Shown here: positions 1 to 12,028 of the stretch, piece by piece
Layout of the letters: each line of letters starts with the position of its first letter
Numbering within the stretch: the stretch's first letter is position 1
NCBI GenBank assembly: GCA_964247055.1
Contig: OZ176051.1
Coordinates: 9,176,001-9,240,000, forward strand
DNA from: Paragordius varius
Lineage: Eukaryota > Nematomorpha
Length of the DNA stretch: 64,000 bases
Reading direction: 5' to 3'
Program-made: the position numbers and the translations under genes
The notes under the pieces: generated by a model
What the model was told of the DNA's origin: nothing
Databases searched by the model: none
What the model saw: the letters and a program-made list of their open reading frames with translations, nothing else

Positions 1-238
1 ATCAATGTTAGATATAATTTAAATAAAATATTAGCTTTTTTTACCCTTAAATAAATGAAGACGATATTTTGCAAAAAATTTGTAAAATAAAAATGGCGTC
101 GAAGTAGTTTGACATGAATTTTTTTTTTCAAAACAAAATTTTATTAAAATATTTTGGCATATTTAATTTTTATTAGGGTAGAATAAAAATATTAATCTAA
201 ATAGTCTGGGGTATTTAGATACCCCAAATATCGAAGTG
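1..238. mobile_element. TTAA-flanked element (family C), fragment cut by window edge
   Basis: The stretch matches 56000-56287 closely, including a shared block with the words ATGGCGTC and TCAAAAC. It ends with the palindrome-like GGGGTATTTAGATACCCC and then CGAAGTG followed by TTAA (239-242). This is one end of the family called C here. The rest lies outside the window. No coding capacity is visible. Confidence 0.6.
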
Positions 239-242
239 TTAA

Positions 243-1732
243 ATATTAATAATTTTAATATGGAATTTATTTAAACTATGCAAAAGTTTACATTTATTTA
301 ACACTTCATTTCCTTTTTTGTTCTAGTTTACATATTCGGGTAGCTCTGCGTTAATTTTGTAAAAATACTACAGTTTTAAAAGTTATAGCAAAATTTAATT
401 AACAAACATAGATCTCATTAAGATAAAAAAGCTCATAATTATTGAGTTTTGTGACTTATAGACTCTAAAATTAGAAGGGCTCCAAAACATTAACACAAAC
501 CTTTGATATAAAATTCACTACATCAAGTTTTTGCAAATGTTTACCATAAACTTCTAAAGGTAATTATTTACAATGTTTGCATAATATACATTGATTTGCC
601 TGTTGAATTAGCGCCTAAAAAATATATAAAAATAGCGGTAAAAAGAAGGAGATCAGGATTTTATACAATTTTACATTTTAATTTTAAAAATTTGTATAAT
701 GCCATTAAAAAGTTAAAGAATTTTCTTATATTCGACTTAACATTTTAAATACTTTTCAGTATCCAAGGTAATTGAGTGTTAAAAGATGTGCCGAATCTAC
801 GAAATGATTTATATAGATATAATTAGCTAAATAGGACTTGGGTGTAGTAGCCATATCTAAATATAAATAAAAGAGGCGTGAGCTTTGAGCAGGGCTCGTG
901 AAAAACGGATAATCCCATTCGGGTTTTAAATTACAAATTATTTAATCATTTATTAATACGTTGATGAATAAACGCTTTTTATATGGCCCTTAGTTTTACC
1001 CCGTGTAAAATTGAGTTTTTTTGAATAATTGGAAGCCCCTATTTTAAATTTAAACGAAATTTCCGGAACGTGTACTTTCTGGTTCAATAGTGTGTGTCAT
1101 TATGTTAAATGCGCCGAGAGTGACTGATCCCTTTTTTTAAATTAATCCCTCAATTTATACACACACACTTATTAAAATTATTTTGGAGGATCTGTTAGCT
1201 TTGGCACAATCCGAAAAACGTGTAGGCAGAAGTTTCCAAAAGCGTGTTTAAATTGTTTCAAAGTAGCCAAAGACCTTTTTTAAATTATTTCAACAATTTA
1301 GCCACACACTTACGAAAAATGGGGTTTTTGGAGGAATTGTTGGCTTTGGCACACAATACCGAAAAACATGTGGGCACAGTCAGTTTCCATAATTTTTTAA
1401 ATTTTTTCACAATTGCTCTGAGGTTGACCAAATTTTTTAGAATAGCCCATCAGTTTGGCCTCACTTAGTGTGAAAATAGAAGTTTTAAAATAATAATGAA
1501 GTTGTTGAGTGAATTTTTTGCAAGCAAGTACGAAAAAAGATTATTTATGTTTAAATATTTAAATAGCCCTATCTCGTTTATTTAGTTAGAATTTAAAACT
1601 TAAGAGACTCTTAAAAATAAATATATTTTATTTTTTAATTATAATTAATGTTATGTATTATGCTTTCAAAGTTCTAAAAATTCCAAATCCACCTAGGTAT
1701 TCTATTAAGTTTAATTTAATACTTAACAAGAC
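243..1732. other. AT-rich stretch without a recognisable gene
   Basis: I see no gene here. The only clear structure is a direct duplication with a spacing of about 148 bases: 1153-1241 and 1300-1391 share the order ACACACTTA, TTGGAGGA, GGCTTTGGCACA, CGAAAAAC and AGTTTCC. Short open frames across it come from this repeat and have no recognisable domain. Around 990 a segment reading TTTTACCCCGTGTAAAA resembles the edge of the satellite blocks listed elsewhere. Confidence 0.4.
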
Positions 1733-2000
1733 ATTCATACTTTCTATTCAAATTGGAGTATTTATATACCCCAGGCCTATATAAAATTAAATATTTCAAA
1801 AAATATGAAATGAATCAAAACCATGGCAAAAGTTTGCACTTACAATTAAAAAGCCGAAATATACAAAAATTCAATAGGTCGTCAAATAAATTTTTTTCGG
1901 CAAAGAAATTCGCTGGTAATAAGCTATCTCATGAAAAAAAATTTGCATTCAGTGTAATTTCTGCAAGTATCCCTTTTTAGCGTTTAAATATAGCCATATT
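1733..2000. mobile_element. Family C arm with an inserted piece of a palindromic repeat
   Basis: From 1741 the text follows the left arm of family C (CCCCAGGCC, then CATGGCAAAAGTTTGC), as in the copies at 5732 and 55739. From about 1867 it switches to a piece matching the arms of the 20.7-21.9 kb palindrome (GGTCGTCAA, AAGCTATCTCATGAAAAAAA, CAGTGTAAT). It is a patchwork of two repeats without coding potential. Confidence 0.45.
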
Positions 2001-2302
2001 TTTAACACTACCTAGATTCGTAATTAGGTTTCTGCCAGCAGATGTAATGGCAAGAGAGGCAAAGGACGAAGACGTATTCGTTGGTAAACGAAATCTTATC
2101 ATTCTCTAAAATGTCACTGCAAAAACTATCTCAAAAAGCCCACGACAGAACCGAGTGGAGGCCTATAAAATCGCTAATGGTCGTTAACCGACTACAAGCA
2201 CAAAAACAAGTTATTTCATTTTGAATACTTTATAAATGGCACAAATCAGCCATTTGCCTTTGTTTACGTTATTGGGCACATATTTAATCAGTTGAACATT
2301 TC
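2001..2302. other. Unannotated AT-rich stretch
   Basis: I see no gene or clear repeat. A slightly GC-richer segment at 2030-2190 has no long open frame on either strand. Confidence 0.3.
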
Positions 2303-2845
2303 GATTCAAATTAGGGTATCTAAATACCGCAGACAATATTTAAGATGATATTCTTAAAAAAACTACTGAAAGAAACGGTTGATTTATATTATTATGCTGC
2401 TATCCTAATAAACTTTATTTAAATAAGCTAAAATATCTAAATAAAATTAGTTTTGGAAAAAAACTCGTATCAAACTCCTGGTACGCCTTTTTATTTTATA
2501 TCATTTTTACATCGTGTTTATTTGCTTCTCAGCCTAAAATTAAGTTTACTCTTTTATTAATATCACAATTAACATTGGTATAAACAGAAAAAGTGGTATA
2601 TATTTTGCATTTTTTATATTTAGCTTATGCACACATGATATGTATGGTGTTTAATTTTTGCATTATTTTACCTCCTAAGTAATATCAAATATTTTTGAAT
2701 GAGTATTTTTCATACTTCGGTTCAATAATAATATATGAGTGCAAACTTTTCAAGATTTCAATAATTCCATTTTTGAGAAAAATTTTGAACAACCCGAAGT
2801 ATGTAACCACCCCAATTCGAATCGAAGTACTGAAATGTGTTGTAT
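2303..2845. mobile_element. TTAA-type element (family C), degraded copy
   Basis: The left end reads ATTTCGATTCAAATTAGGGT with ATCTAAATACCGC, and the right end reads ACCCCAATTCGAATCGAAGT. These are inverted copies of each other and match the ends of the better-preserved element at 31889-33648. The interior follows that element for its first 150 bases. It is short and non-coding, so it is a non-autonomous derivative. Confidence 0.5.
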
Positions 2846-3856
2846 ACTAGTTACGTTTATATGAGAATGTTACTAATAAAGAAGAATAAGAAACTGACTA
2901 AAGATAATTTTCTATGAGTCAGCTGTCTTGACTTTATAAACTAATGCAATATGAACTGTGTTCTTCAACCGTATTCAATTAAAGGTTAATCTCTTAAAAT
3001 ATTTTGCCTATCATACATGAAAATTTGGACTTCATTCGCCACATGGCAGATGAATATTATATAGCTTTATTTATAATATATATCTTACGAATAAAATTTT
3101 ATACGCTTGAAATTGGTGATTATACTCAAATTAGTATCTGAGCATGGATAATCCTTATTCCACTGAATATATACCACAGCTTGATGTACCAAACATCTTT
3201 ATAACAGTATCTTTATGGTCAATTTTCTATACAGTGGCATATGGGCAAAAACATTATTGAATTTAACATTTTTCAATATCCTATAACATATTTGCTATTA
3301 TGGACCAATTTTGTTTTATATCAAATGCTACTGTATTACCTATTGGCCAGCATAAATATGGCTGTAATAACCAATCTAAGAATAACATTTCTATTTTAAC
3401 AGACGGGCTGTGATAGCTATTTTTTGGCGATAGTCAGCGGACTACACATTTAATAATTATTTAGCGTCGTTATGTACCACATATCTAGAGCATTCTACGT
3501 ATCATGAATATAGCGCAGACGTCAGGCAGGGTTATTTTTATGTATCTATAATATAATACTCACTATTAATGCATTTAGGTTTTATAATGGAGATCTTCAT
3601 TTGTAGATACTGTCATAACATACGTCCTTAATATCTAGCATACATAGAGTTTAGACATTTAGCATTGATTATCCTTTATTTAACGCATTTCATTGATAAT
3701 TCATATATAATGTATTTATTTATTTGTAGATTTATATTATTAACGTTGAGCCATTCCAAGTATAGATACTATCGTAACATAAAGCGCTTTAGACACATTA
3801 TTGAATATTTGTTAGAAGAACAAAAGTAACCGCACCAAAATTTAATATTAGAGTAA
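2846..3856. other. AT-rich stretch without a recognisable gene
   Basis: About 1 kb with many stops in all frames and no repeat that I can match elsewhere in the window. It ends at the 8-bp target duplication of the hAT element that follows. Confidence 0.35.
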
Positions 3857-3864
3857 ATCTTCAT

Positions 3865-5223
3865 TAGGGTTGTGATTTTGACCCCCTTTTTTCGAAAAAG
3901 GGGATCTGACCTAGGTCATACCATATGTTATTGCCAATAATAAATAACTACATACATAAATACTTGATTAAATCACATAAAAAAGGTTTTTACATAAAGT
4001 GTATATTTTTTTAGAATTATACTTTCACCAATCCTGATAATTTAAATTTCTACAATTAACGATCTTTCCTGGAATCATACATAAAGACTTATAGAAAGTT
4101 TCAAATCACAGAAAGCTAAGACTAATGAAAAAATATGCATTTATTTAAGCCTATTTATGCTCTAAATATTTAAAATGTATAACAACGAGTCAATGTCCAT
4201 AAACTTAACGCTAACTTAGGATGGTTCAAAGTTTTTTTTATACTTGAAATTTTTTATACGATTTATTAGAATATATAATCGTGCTCACTACATTTAAAAT
4301 TTCAGTAATCTTATTAAGATTAATATATTCTTAGATCAAATTATATATTATATGACATTGGCATACATGTCATATTATATTAGGATATTCTTTATTAATT
4401 AAATTTTCAGCAGCCTTCATGTTCGCTGCATTATCGGTCACAATGGCATTAATTATTAAAATTTCCAATATCTTTTATAATTGGTTCCATTATGTTATAG
4501 ATATATTCGGCAGTCTTACTATGATAAGATGCGTCAATAGTTAATAAAAATGATTTTTGGGATCCTTGGCCAATAATATTAATTATTTGCTTCCTACGAA
4601 TATTGGTAAAGGGATCGACGATTAATAAAATATTATTTTTACATATTCCAATAACTATTTTTATATCTTCATAACATGAATCTAATAATTTATTGGAAAT
4701 CTGTTTTCTATTTGGAATAGCATAATTAGGTTTAAACTATGAATGAAACTCCGAAAATGTTTATTTTCAACTATGTTTAGAGTTGAGGATGTATAAATAA
4801 ATTTTGCGGCTAATTTCTCTTGAAAACAGAAATTTTTAAGACTAAACTTAAGAAATTAAATAAATAGCTTGCTTTTCGACCATCACCTTCTCATAAAATT
4901 TTCATGAACTTCATTTAAATGTTTCTTCATTCGGTTTTTATTTAATATATATAGTGTAATTACATTTCTTGCATGTAACTTGATTTTTTTTGATCGAAAA
5001 ATTTCCACAAGGCTGATTTCATTATGATTTAGTAAGTAAAGAAAAGATGTGTATCATATGATATTTAAAAAAAATTAATACATATATAAATAATATAAGG
5101 TTTTGTTTTCCTAAAAATTGTAAAATTAAAAAAATTAAAAAAAAAATAAAAAAATTGACCTAGGTCATTTTTTTTCGTGGTCTGGTCATGACCCTAGGTC
5201 ATTGACTAATGGGCACAACCCTA
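3865..5223 (-). mobile_element. hAT DNA transposon, decayed, with perfect 8-bp target duplication
   Basis: The element starts TAGGGTTGTG and ends CACAACCCTA, a 10-base terminal inverted repeat, and is flanked on both sides by ATCTTCAT (3857-3864 and 5224-5231). That end type with an 8-bp duplication is diagnostic of hAT. On the minus strand around 4430-4620 a broken frame reads SFLLTIDASYHSKTAEYIYN and, after a shift, VTDNAANMKAA-like text, which is the hAT transposase core. The interior carries frameshifts and stops, so the copy cannot encode transposase. The palindrome TGACCTAGGTCA sits near both ends and may be a transposase-binding motif. A second copy lies at 10707-12028. Confidence 0.85.
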
Positions 5224-5731
5224 ATCTTCATTCAAGTCCTCCATGAGGCACACACAATGTCGAACAGCTTTTTTGTACGAATCAAATGGATTGCTTGATA
5301 GCATCGCCTTTTCTAACAAATTATAAAACTGTGATTTGAATTTAGAGAAAAGGTAGCTAATAAATTTTACCTTGGCGTTACACATTCTTAAGCTCCAATT
5401 TTAAATCTTAACGAATAGCAGTGGCAAGAAATTATTATTGCAAATATGTTATTCTTGATCATACTTCTATGATAGTATCCTGAAGGCAAAATCATTGATT
5501 AAGGCATTTTCATGCATTAAAAGAACAATGAGGGTACACAACCTCGGCATGACGTAACTTCGGACACAAAATCATGATTTGATATATTTGATGCATTTAT
5601 TAATATATTTGCAAATTTTCTGAAAATTATTTTTATGTTTTTTAACTCTAATTTTTTTCCATTTTTAGAGTTAAATAAATTTTTTTAATTTTTATATGAA
5701 TTAACATTTGGATGCAACCTATTCATTTTAG
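5224..5731. other. AT-rich stretch without a recognisable gene
   Basis: No frame, RNA gene or repeat is recognised beyond the right-hand target duplication of the hAT element at its start. Confidence 0.3.
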
Positions 5732-6330
5732 TACTTCGATATAAATTGGGGTTGTGGTATACCCCGTGTAAATTAATTACTTAAAAAAATATGGAAGGAA
5801 TTGAAACCATAACAAAAGTTTGCACTTATACATTAATTCCAAAATATTACAAAAATACTTTGATATTACCTATTTTAAAGTAAAACCCAAAGGAAAAAAT
5901 TTAGTCATGCTATGTGTGCAGTGCTACTTTCACCAAAAATTTTATTTAAAAAAATATGCTTATATTTTGTCATTTTTGATATTGAGCACTCTCCACAAAA
6001 GTGTAAATAACTTTTATTAATCACTCGTAAGGGCCAAATCAAAGCACCATTCCTGATAATTTTAATAACATAATATATAATTTATCATGTTATTGTTTTG
6101 TGGACGCTGCGAAAAACCAAAAGAATTAGTAAATTTATAAATAATACAAAATTAAGGACTTTTTTTTGTTTCTAATGTTATTTAATGAATAAATAAAAGA
6201 TTAACTTTAATATTAAAAAAAAATACACGATATTTTGAAAAATGTTGTAAAAAATGGCATCGAAGTAGTTTGATATGGAATTTTTTCAAAACTAAATTTT
6301 ATTTGGATATTTTGGCCGATAAACTAAACG
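5732..6330. mobile_element. Mosaic of family C arms and a family B arm end
   Basis: 5732-5930 matches the left arm of family C (GGAAGGAATTGAAACCATA). 5931-6065 matches the outer end of family B (CACAAAAGTGTAAATAA, then CGTAAGGGCCAAA). 6170-6330 returns to family C (ATTTTGAAAAATGTTGTAAA, ATGGCATCGAAGTAGTTTG). The order suggests one repeat inserted in another and then eroded. A small open frame in it is not a plausible gene. Confidence 0.45.
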
Positions 6331-6839
6331 TTTTATTCAGTAGCTTTTTAAAAATATTAACTTCAATATAATATGGGACCCCGATTTGAATCGATCTGTT
6401 TAATAAAGGCATTTTTTTGGTTATATATTCAATTTTATCCTAAAATATCCAAATTTTTCGGTATATATAAAATAATTCGTGACCAATCGTTATTTATAAA
6501 AGTATTGTTAATATATGGTTTTATATTTTTCAATTTCCATTTCCTCTATTTATTGCATTATAGAATAACTATCAATGAGACTACGCCACAGCGAAGCGTG
6601 ACATCGCCAGCTAGTATTAAAATTATGCATAAACCACATTTTCTGTCAATATTGTGGGAAAATATTAACTTAATTTTATCCTTAAAATCAAATTGACACA
6701 ATAAAGTTTCAAATATAATAACGGTTGATGTAGTTTAATATTTTCCAAAAAAAATATTTTATATTTTAGCTTTGTTAATATCAATTTAAGGATAGAAGCA
6801 TAACTTTAAATTATAATCATCACTAGTAATTTTTAATAA
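6331..6839. other. AT-rich stretch; 107-codon open frame of doubtful meaning
   Basis: An open frame of 107 codons runs 6373-6696 on the plus strand. It is hydrophobic at first but shows no recognised domain, no signal peptide followed by conserved cysteines, and no splice context. In DNA this rich in T such a frame can arise by chance, so I do not call it a gene. Confidence 0.3.
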
Positions 6840-7965
6840 TATCAGTGTTAATATGGTCATATAGTATCATAGGTTTTCTGAAATTTGACTCCAAGGCATG
6901 CTGTATCGATATGGTGACGCAATTTTACGCGGGCCGATTAAAATTTTTGCCTTAATCCGGTTAATTCCTCGAATCATGAATGAAGAAAAATTGCCTCAAA
7001 ACCAAAAAATCATTCTAAGGCGCATTTTTCAGGGCAAGAGCCTAATTAAGGTTTGCCTTTTTACGCTGAATATTTTAAGCCCTTATTGAACTTATATGGC
7101 CTGATAAGTTTTCTGAAAATTAACTCCTAAACGCAATTTTGATAAGGTGGCGCAGTTTTAGGCGGGTAGCTCCCTACCCGGCTATACAAAAAACCGCTTG
7201 ATTAAAATTTTTGCCTTTTTACGGAGTATATCTGGAATCATGATTGATTCCATATGTTCTTATTAGTATTTAAAAAAATTCCCTCAAAACCGAAAGTCAT
7301 TCTATGGTGGCGCATTTTTCAGGGCGTGAAGGGCCTAATTAACGGCTAATTTTAAAAAACCGCGACCCAAATTTTTGCCCCATTACAGCTAATATTTTAA
7401 GCACCTATTGAACTCATATGGGATAGGTTTTCTGAAATTTCGCCCCAAAGACACACTATGATATGACGAGCAGTTTTTAGCGGGTATCTGTTTACCAGCA
7501 GCGAAAATAAAAAAAGACACGACCAAGTTTTTTGCCATTTAACAGGGAATACCTGGCTCTATTGAATTTTTACGGGCTATACCTTGGGTGAAAAATAGAT
7601 TCAAAAAATTATTTTTGTGGACTTGGTTTTTTTGAAAAAAATGGCATTTTACGGGGAGAGCGGATAAAAAGAGAGTTTAAAATAAAGAAGCAAACCGATT
7701 ATATTCGGCGCAATCGAAAATAAGTTAAAAAAATTATATTTGAAATCAAATGGTCCAACACGTTTTCCGGAAAATTGTCTCAAAGACACGATTTCAACCC
7801 GTTTTTCACACGGGATGGGCCCGAACTGGGGGCCTAATTCAAAAAAGCGAAGCTATTGTCGGGGCATTCATTAATAATTATATTTTTTGACATTTGAATA
7901 TGAATGGGTCTACCGGTTTTCGGGAAACAGATGACAGCCTGCATTCCATTTTTATAAGTATATAG
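6840..7965 (+). repeat. Dimeric satellite block, copy 1
   Basis: Two alternating units recur. One contains a GGTGGCGCAGTTTTAGGCGG-like core followed by TAGCTCCCTACCC. The other contains GGTGGCGCATTTTTCAGGGC followed by GTGAAGGGCCTAATTAA. Both end in AAATTTTTGCC and a CATATG-like joint, so the two are diverged copies of one ancestral monomer. The block ends with a shared non-repeated tail (7690-7960: GGGATGGGCCC, GGGGGCCTAATT). GC content is well above the surroundings. Related blocks lie at 9180-9715, 12265-14420 and 29570-31020. Confidence 0.75.
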
Positions 7966-7978
7966 TTTAAAAAGTAAT

Positions 7979-8455
7979 TATACCGTTTCCATCATCCCTC
8001 AAAATAAAATGAAGTAGGAAGCTTCAACAAAATTTTGGTAAAAATTAAATTTCCGAAAAAAGTAATTATTTTTTAAAAAAAAAATTTAGTTGAATTTAGC
8101 ATGCATTTAAATTTTTTCATCGCACAATCTTAGCATTTTTGCGTTTTTTTATGAACACTAGTTCATTTCAAAAGAGACAATATTTGCGAATTTCGGAGCC
8201 TATATCAAAATTAAATTTAAAAAAAATATATTTTCTTTTTATTTGTAGTTTATGATATATTTTAGTGATATTTCTAGAATGATGGATTTTGCTTTCACCA
8301 AAAAAATTTATTTAAAATAATGTGCGCAAATTTTACATTTTTTTGATATGGAGCACTTACCACAAAAGTGTAAATAATTTTTTAAATTACCCATAACAGC
8401 CAAAACGAAAAGGACCATAATAATCCTGATATCAGTATATAGAATTATATTTATA
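7979..8455. mobile_element. Family B palindromic element, single arm
   Basis: It begins TATACCGTTTCCATCATCCC and follows the arm order of family B: GCATGCATTTAAA, TCGCACAAT, GCGAATTTCGGAGCC, ATATGGAGCACTTACCAC and GTGTAAATAA, ending near ATAATCCTGATA. Similar arms are at 24905-25320, 54335-54720 and 55438-55735. It is non-coding. Confidence 0.6.
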
Positions 8456-8456
8456 G

Positions 8457-9010
8457 ATTTGGAATTCGAAAGCCCCAAATTTTTGGCCTCCAATAAGTTA
8501 GTTCTCTTAAAATACACGCGAAAATGCCAAAATTTTGCTACACAATTTTTAATATTTGCCAGATTAATATATTTTTGAAAAAAATGCATATTCTGTTTTA
8601 AAATTCGATTGTGGGAAAAATGTGGTTGCTTATCTAATACGATTTTGATTCATCGAAACGGTATTAAAACACTTTGAGATTTTAAAACTTCTTTATAGTT
8701 CGATTTTAACAATACTATCACCTCAGAATTTAGAATAAATATTTCGTGTTCAAATTTACGTTTAAATAATGTTTTATTTGTGAAAACTCGCTAAAATTTA
8801 AAGTAACCTTAAATTAAGATTCTGAGTTGGTAAATTGTCGGCATCGTCAGAGTAAAGGGTTTAATCATAAAGCGCTTTTATACCGTTTCCATCATGCTTC
8901 AAAATTATAGAACTCGCCTCACCAAAATTATATATTATATTTTTATGCAGTTCTTATCGGAATAAATATTTTTTGATGTCAAAATAGGATATATTTACAT
9001 ATCGCTTAAT
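8457..9010. mobile_element. Family B element: left arm, spacer, start of right arm
   Basis: The left arm ends near 8655 with CGAAACGGTATTAAAACACT. A spacer of about 200 bases follows that resembles those at 24705-24895 and 54150-54330 (ACCTCAGAAT). The right arm starts AAAGCGCTTTTATACCGTTT at about 8870. The arms are inverted copies, so a single strand could fold back. The right arm is lost near the satellite block at 9180. Confidence 0.55.
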
Positions 9011-9179
9011 CTCGGCCTTTTCCCCTTCACTTTAAAGGGGCTAGCCAATTTTTAACAGGTTTAAAAAACTAAAGGATTTTGCAGCCCACTTTAAAATTTT
9101 ACAGAAACTGTTTTTTATATGTAGTCAATGATATAATCTACTGTTTTTTGGAACATTTAGCTTTCAGAAAATAAAATTT

Positions 9180-9715
9180 AACACTTTACATTGGGGTAGT
9201 GTCGTTCAATAAGGACCTAAAATATTTATAACTCTTAAAATACAAAAATTTTGGTATAGGGGGTTCTTTTAATGAGTCGCTTAGTAAAATTTTACGCCCA
9301 TGCGCCGCCATAGAACAATTTTTTAGTTTTGATGCAATATTTCCGTGAACTTATTGGAACATATAGAATCCATAATAATTCCAGATATTCCCCATATATA
9401 GGGCAAAATATTGTCCAACGCTTTTTTTATCCCTGCCCCTTGAACTACTCGCTAAAAACTGCGTCACTATATAGAAATCGCGTTGTTTTGGATCTATTTT
9501 ACAGTAAATTTATGGAGCCATATGATCTCATTAAAAGATTGAAATAAACCCGTAACTAGGTAAAAAGTAATGTCATCCGTTTTTTATTAGCCGTTAATTT
9601 GGGGCCTTATGCCCTAAAATACGCCATCATGATTATTTAGTGTTGAGGTATTTTTTCGAATAACCCATAAGACGATAATATGTTTTTAAGGCTATTTTTC
9701 CCAAAAATTTGTCAT
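9180..9715 (-). repeat. Dimeric satellite fragment, reversed
   Basis: This matches part of the block at 13690-14130 unit for unit (GCGCCGCCATAGAACAAT, CCCGTAACTAGGTAAAA, AATTTGGGGCC, CGCCATCAT) and has the same orientation. It is flanked on both sides by family B arms, so either the satellite moved into a family B element or both belong to one larger repeat. Confidence 0.65.
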
Positions 9716-9729
9716 AATAAATTAATTAG

Positions 9730-10238
9730 GAGTGCAGATCGCGTATAAAGGCATTTTGTTTGCGTACTGTGTATAGATATATATTAAAAGAGCAAAACAA
9801 GATTATAAAATATCTATATTTAGATGTGGGATGGAAAGCCCCAAATTTTTGGCCCTTCTTAAATGCGCGAGTTCTCTTAAAATAATCGCGAAAATGCCAA
9901 GATTTCGGGCCATAATTTTTTATATTTATTAGATTATGGCATCTATTGAAAAAAAATTTGTTTAAAGCTTGAATCATCCCAAAAAAACTCACACTTCATA
10001 AACTATATATAAAATGCAAAAAATATATTTAAAAATTTTTCATTTTAGATGTAAGTTTGAAAGTCTAAAATTGTTGGACCCGTCTAAAATGGGCAAGTTT
10101 TCTTATAAACTTTAAAAAGGCATATTGTGCGATAAATATGCTAAATGACATCAAAAGAAGTTTTTTTCTGAAAAATTGGGTCCTAAATTTATTTATATAT
10201 GATGAAGCGAGCTTAACGTATGTCATGATGGCGGTATA
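9730..10238. mobile_element. Family B element, left arm
   Basis: TTAGATGTGGGATGGAAAGC, AAATTTTTGGCCC, ATGCGCGAGTTCTCTT and a final GATGGCGGTATAAAGCACTT give the reverse complement of the family B arm. With the right arm at 8870 it brackets the satellite fragment between them. Its end is inverted relative to the AAAGCGCTTTTATACCG start at 8870. Confidence 0.55.
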
Positions 10239-10706
10239 AAGCACTTTAAATTATAAAAAATAAATACAAATCAATAATGCTGAACTATTCTATGACCTGG
10301 TATTTTTGATTAAAAGATACATTTTTTAAGAAATATGAGTTATTATGAGTTGTCTTTATTCTTTTCCAAAATAATTCTTCTGTTTTTTGATGACTTTGGT
10401 CGAAAAACAGGGTCGCAATGGGCGATGGTCAATTACTTGGTCAGCACAACCATAGATTTAATGTGGTGTTAAGCACTCAAAGATGCGGTGGCCATACCTG
10501 GTGAGTCTCAATATAATTGCTTCATCTGATAAAATCTTACAGCGGAAGCACTGGATTGGATGATTAATGAGCACCTATCTTTCTGGAAGTGCGAAAGGTC
10601 CGGTACGGTGATATTATGGTGATAAAGCTTGATAATTGAATGTTGAGTGGTAGCTATTAAATTCCGAAAAAGACAATCCACAAATTTGCAAACAAAGTTT
10701 TGGCAC
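10239..10706. other. Unexplained GC-richer island
   Basis: 10390-10690 is visibly richer in G and C than its surroundings and has little simple repeat. On the plus strand it offers short coding-like stretches (for example QLLGQHNHRFNVVLS near 10430, and MINEHLSFWKCERSG near 10565) in different frames, with a GTGAGT at about 10500. I cannot join these into a convincing protein, and no family is recognised. It could be an eroded exon or a transposon remnant. Confidence 0.3.
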
Positions 10707-12028
10707 TAGGGTTGTGATTTTGACCTCTTTTTCAAAAAAGGGGGTCCGACCTAGGTCATACCATATGTTATTGCCAATAAATAATAAACTACATACATAA
10801 ATAATTGATTAAATCACATAAAAAAGGTTTTTACATAAAGTATATATTTTTTTTAAAATTACACTTTCACTAATCCTGATAATTTAAATTTCTACAATTA
10901 ACGATCTTTCCTGGAATCATACATAAAGACTTATAGAAAGTTTCAAATCACAGAATAAGACTAACGAGAAAATATGGATTCATTGAAAACTATTTATGCT
11001 CTAATTATTTAGATTGTGTAAAAACGAGTTGAACTTAACGTTAACTTAGGACGTTTCAAAGTTTTTTTATACTTTGAAATTTTTTATACGATTTATTGGA
11101 TTTAATATATAATCGTGCTCACTACATTTAAAATTTCAGTAATCTTATTAAATTTAATATATTCTTTGATCGAATTATTTATTATATGACATTGGCATAC
11201 ATGCCATATTATATTAGGATATTTTTTATTACTCAATTTTTTAGCAGCATTCATGTTCGCTGCATTATCGGTCACAATGGCATTAATTTTTTAAATTTCC
11301 AATATCTTTTATAATTGATTCCATTATATTATAGATATATTCGGCAGTCTTACTATGAAAACATGTGTCAATAGTTAATAAAAATGATATTTGGGATCCT
11401 TGGCCAATAATATTAATTATTTGCTCCCTACGAATATTGGTAAAGGGATCGACGATTAATGAAATATTATTTTTAAATATTCCAATAACTTCTATTTTTA
11501 TATCTTCATAACATGAATCTAGTAATTTATTGGAAATTTGTTTTCTATTTGGAATAGCATAATTAGGTTTAAATGAATGAAACTCCGAAAATGTTTATTT
11601 TCAACTATGTTTAGAGTTAAGGATGTATAAATAAATTTGCTAAATGTTTCTGGCTAATTTCTCCTGAAAAGAAATTTTTAAGACTAAACTTAATAAATTA
11701 AATAATTAGCTTGCTTTTCGACCATCACCTTCTGTCATATAATTTATTTCATGACCTTCTTTTAGATGTTTCTTCATTCGGTTTTTGTCTGAATATATAT
11801 AGTGTAATTGCATTTCTTGCATAACTTGATTTTTTTTTATCGAAAAATTTCCACAAGGCTGATTTAATTATGATTTAGAAAGTAAGATGTGTATCATATG
11901 ATATTTAAAACAAAATAAGACATACATAAATAATATAAGGTTTTGATTTCCTAAAAATTGTAAAAAGGTAAAAAAAAATAAAAAAAAATTGACCTAGTCA
12001 TTTTTTTCGTGGTCATGACCTAGGTCAT
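10707..12028 (-). mobile_element. hAT DNA transposon, second copy, right end lost
   Basis: It starts TAGGGTTGTGATTTTGACC and runs parallel to 3865-5223 for nearly its whole length, including TGACCTAGGTCA-type motifs near both sides and the same broken transposase region (minus strand, about 11240-11470). The last 20 or so bases with the right inverted repeat are missing, so no target duplication can be read. The two copies differ by many small indels, so neither is a recent duplicate of the other. Confidence 0.8.
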
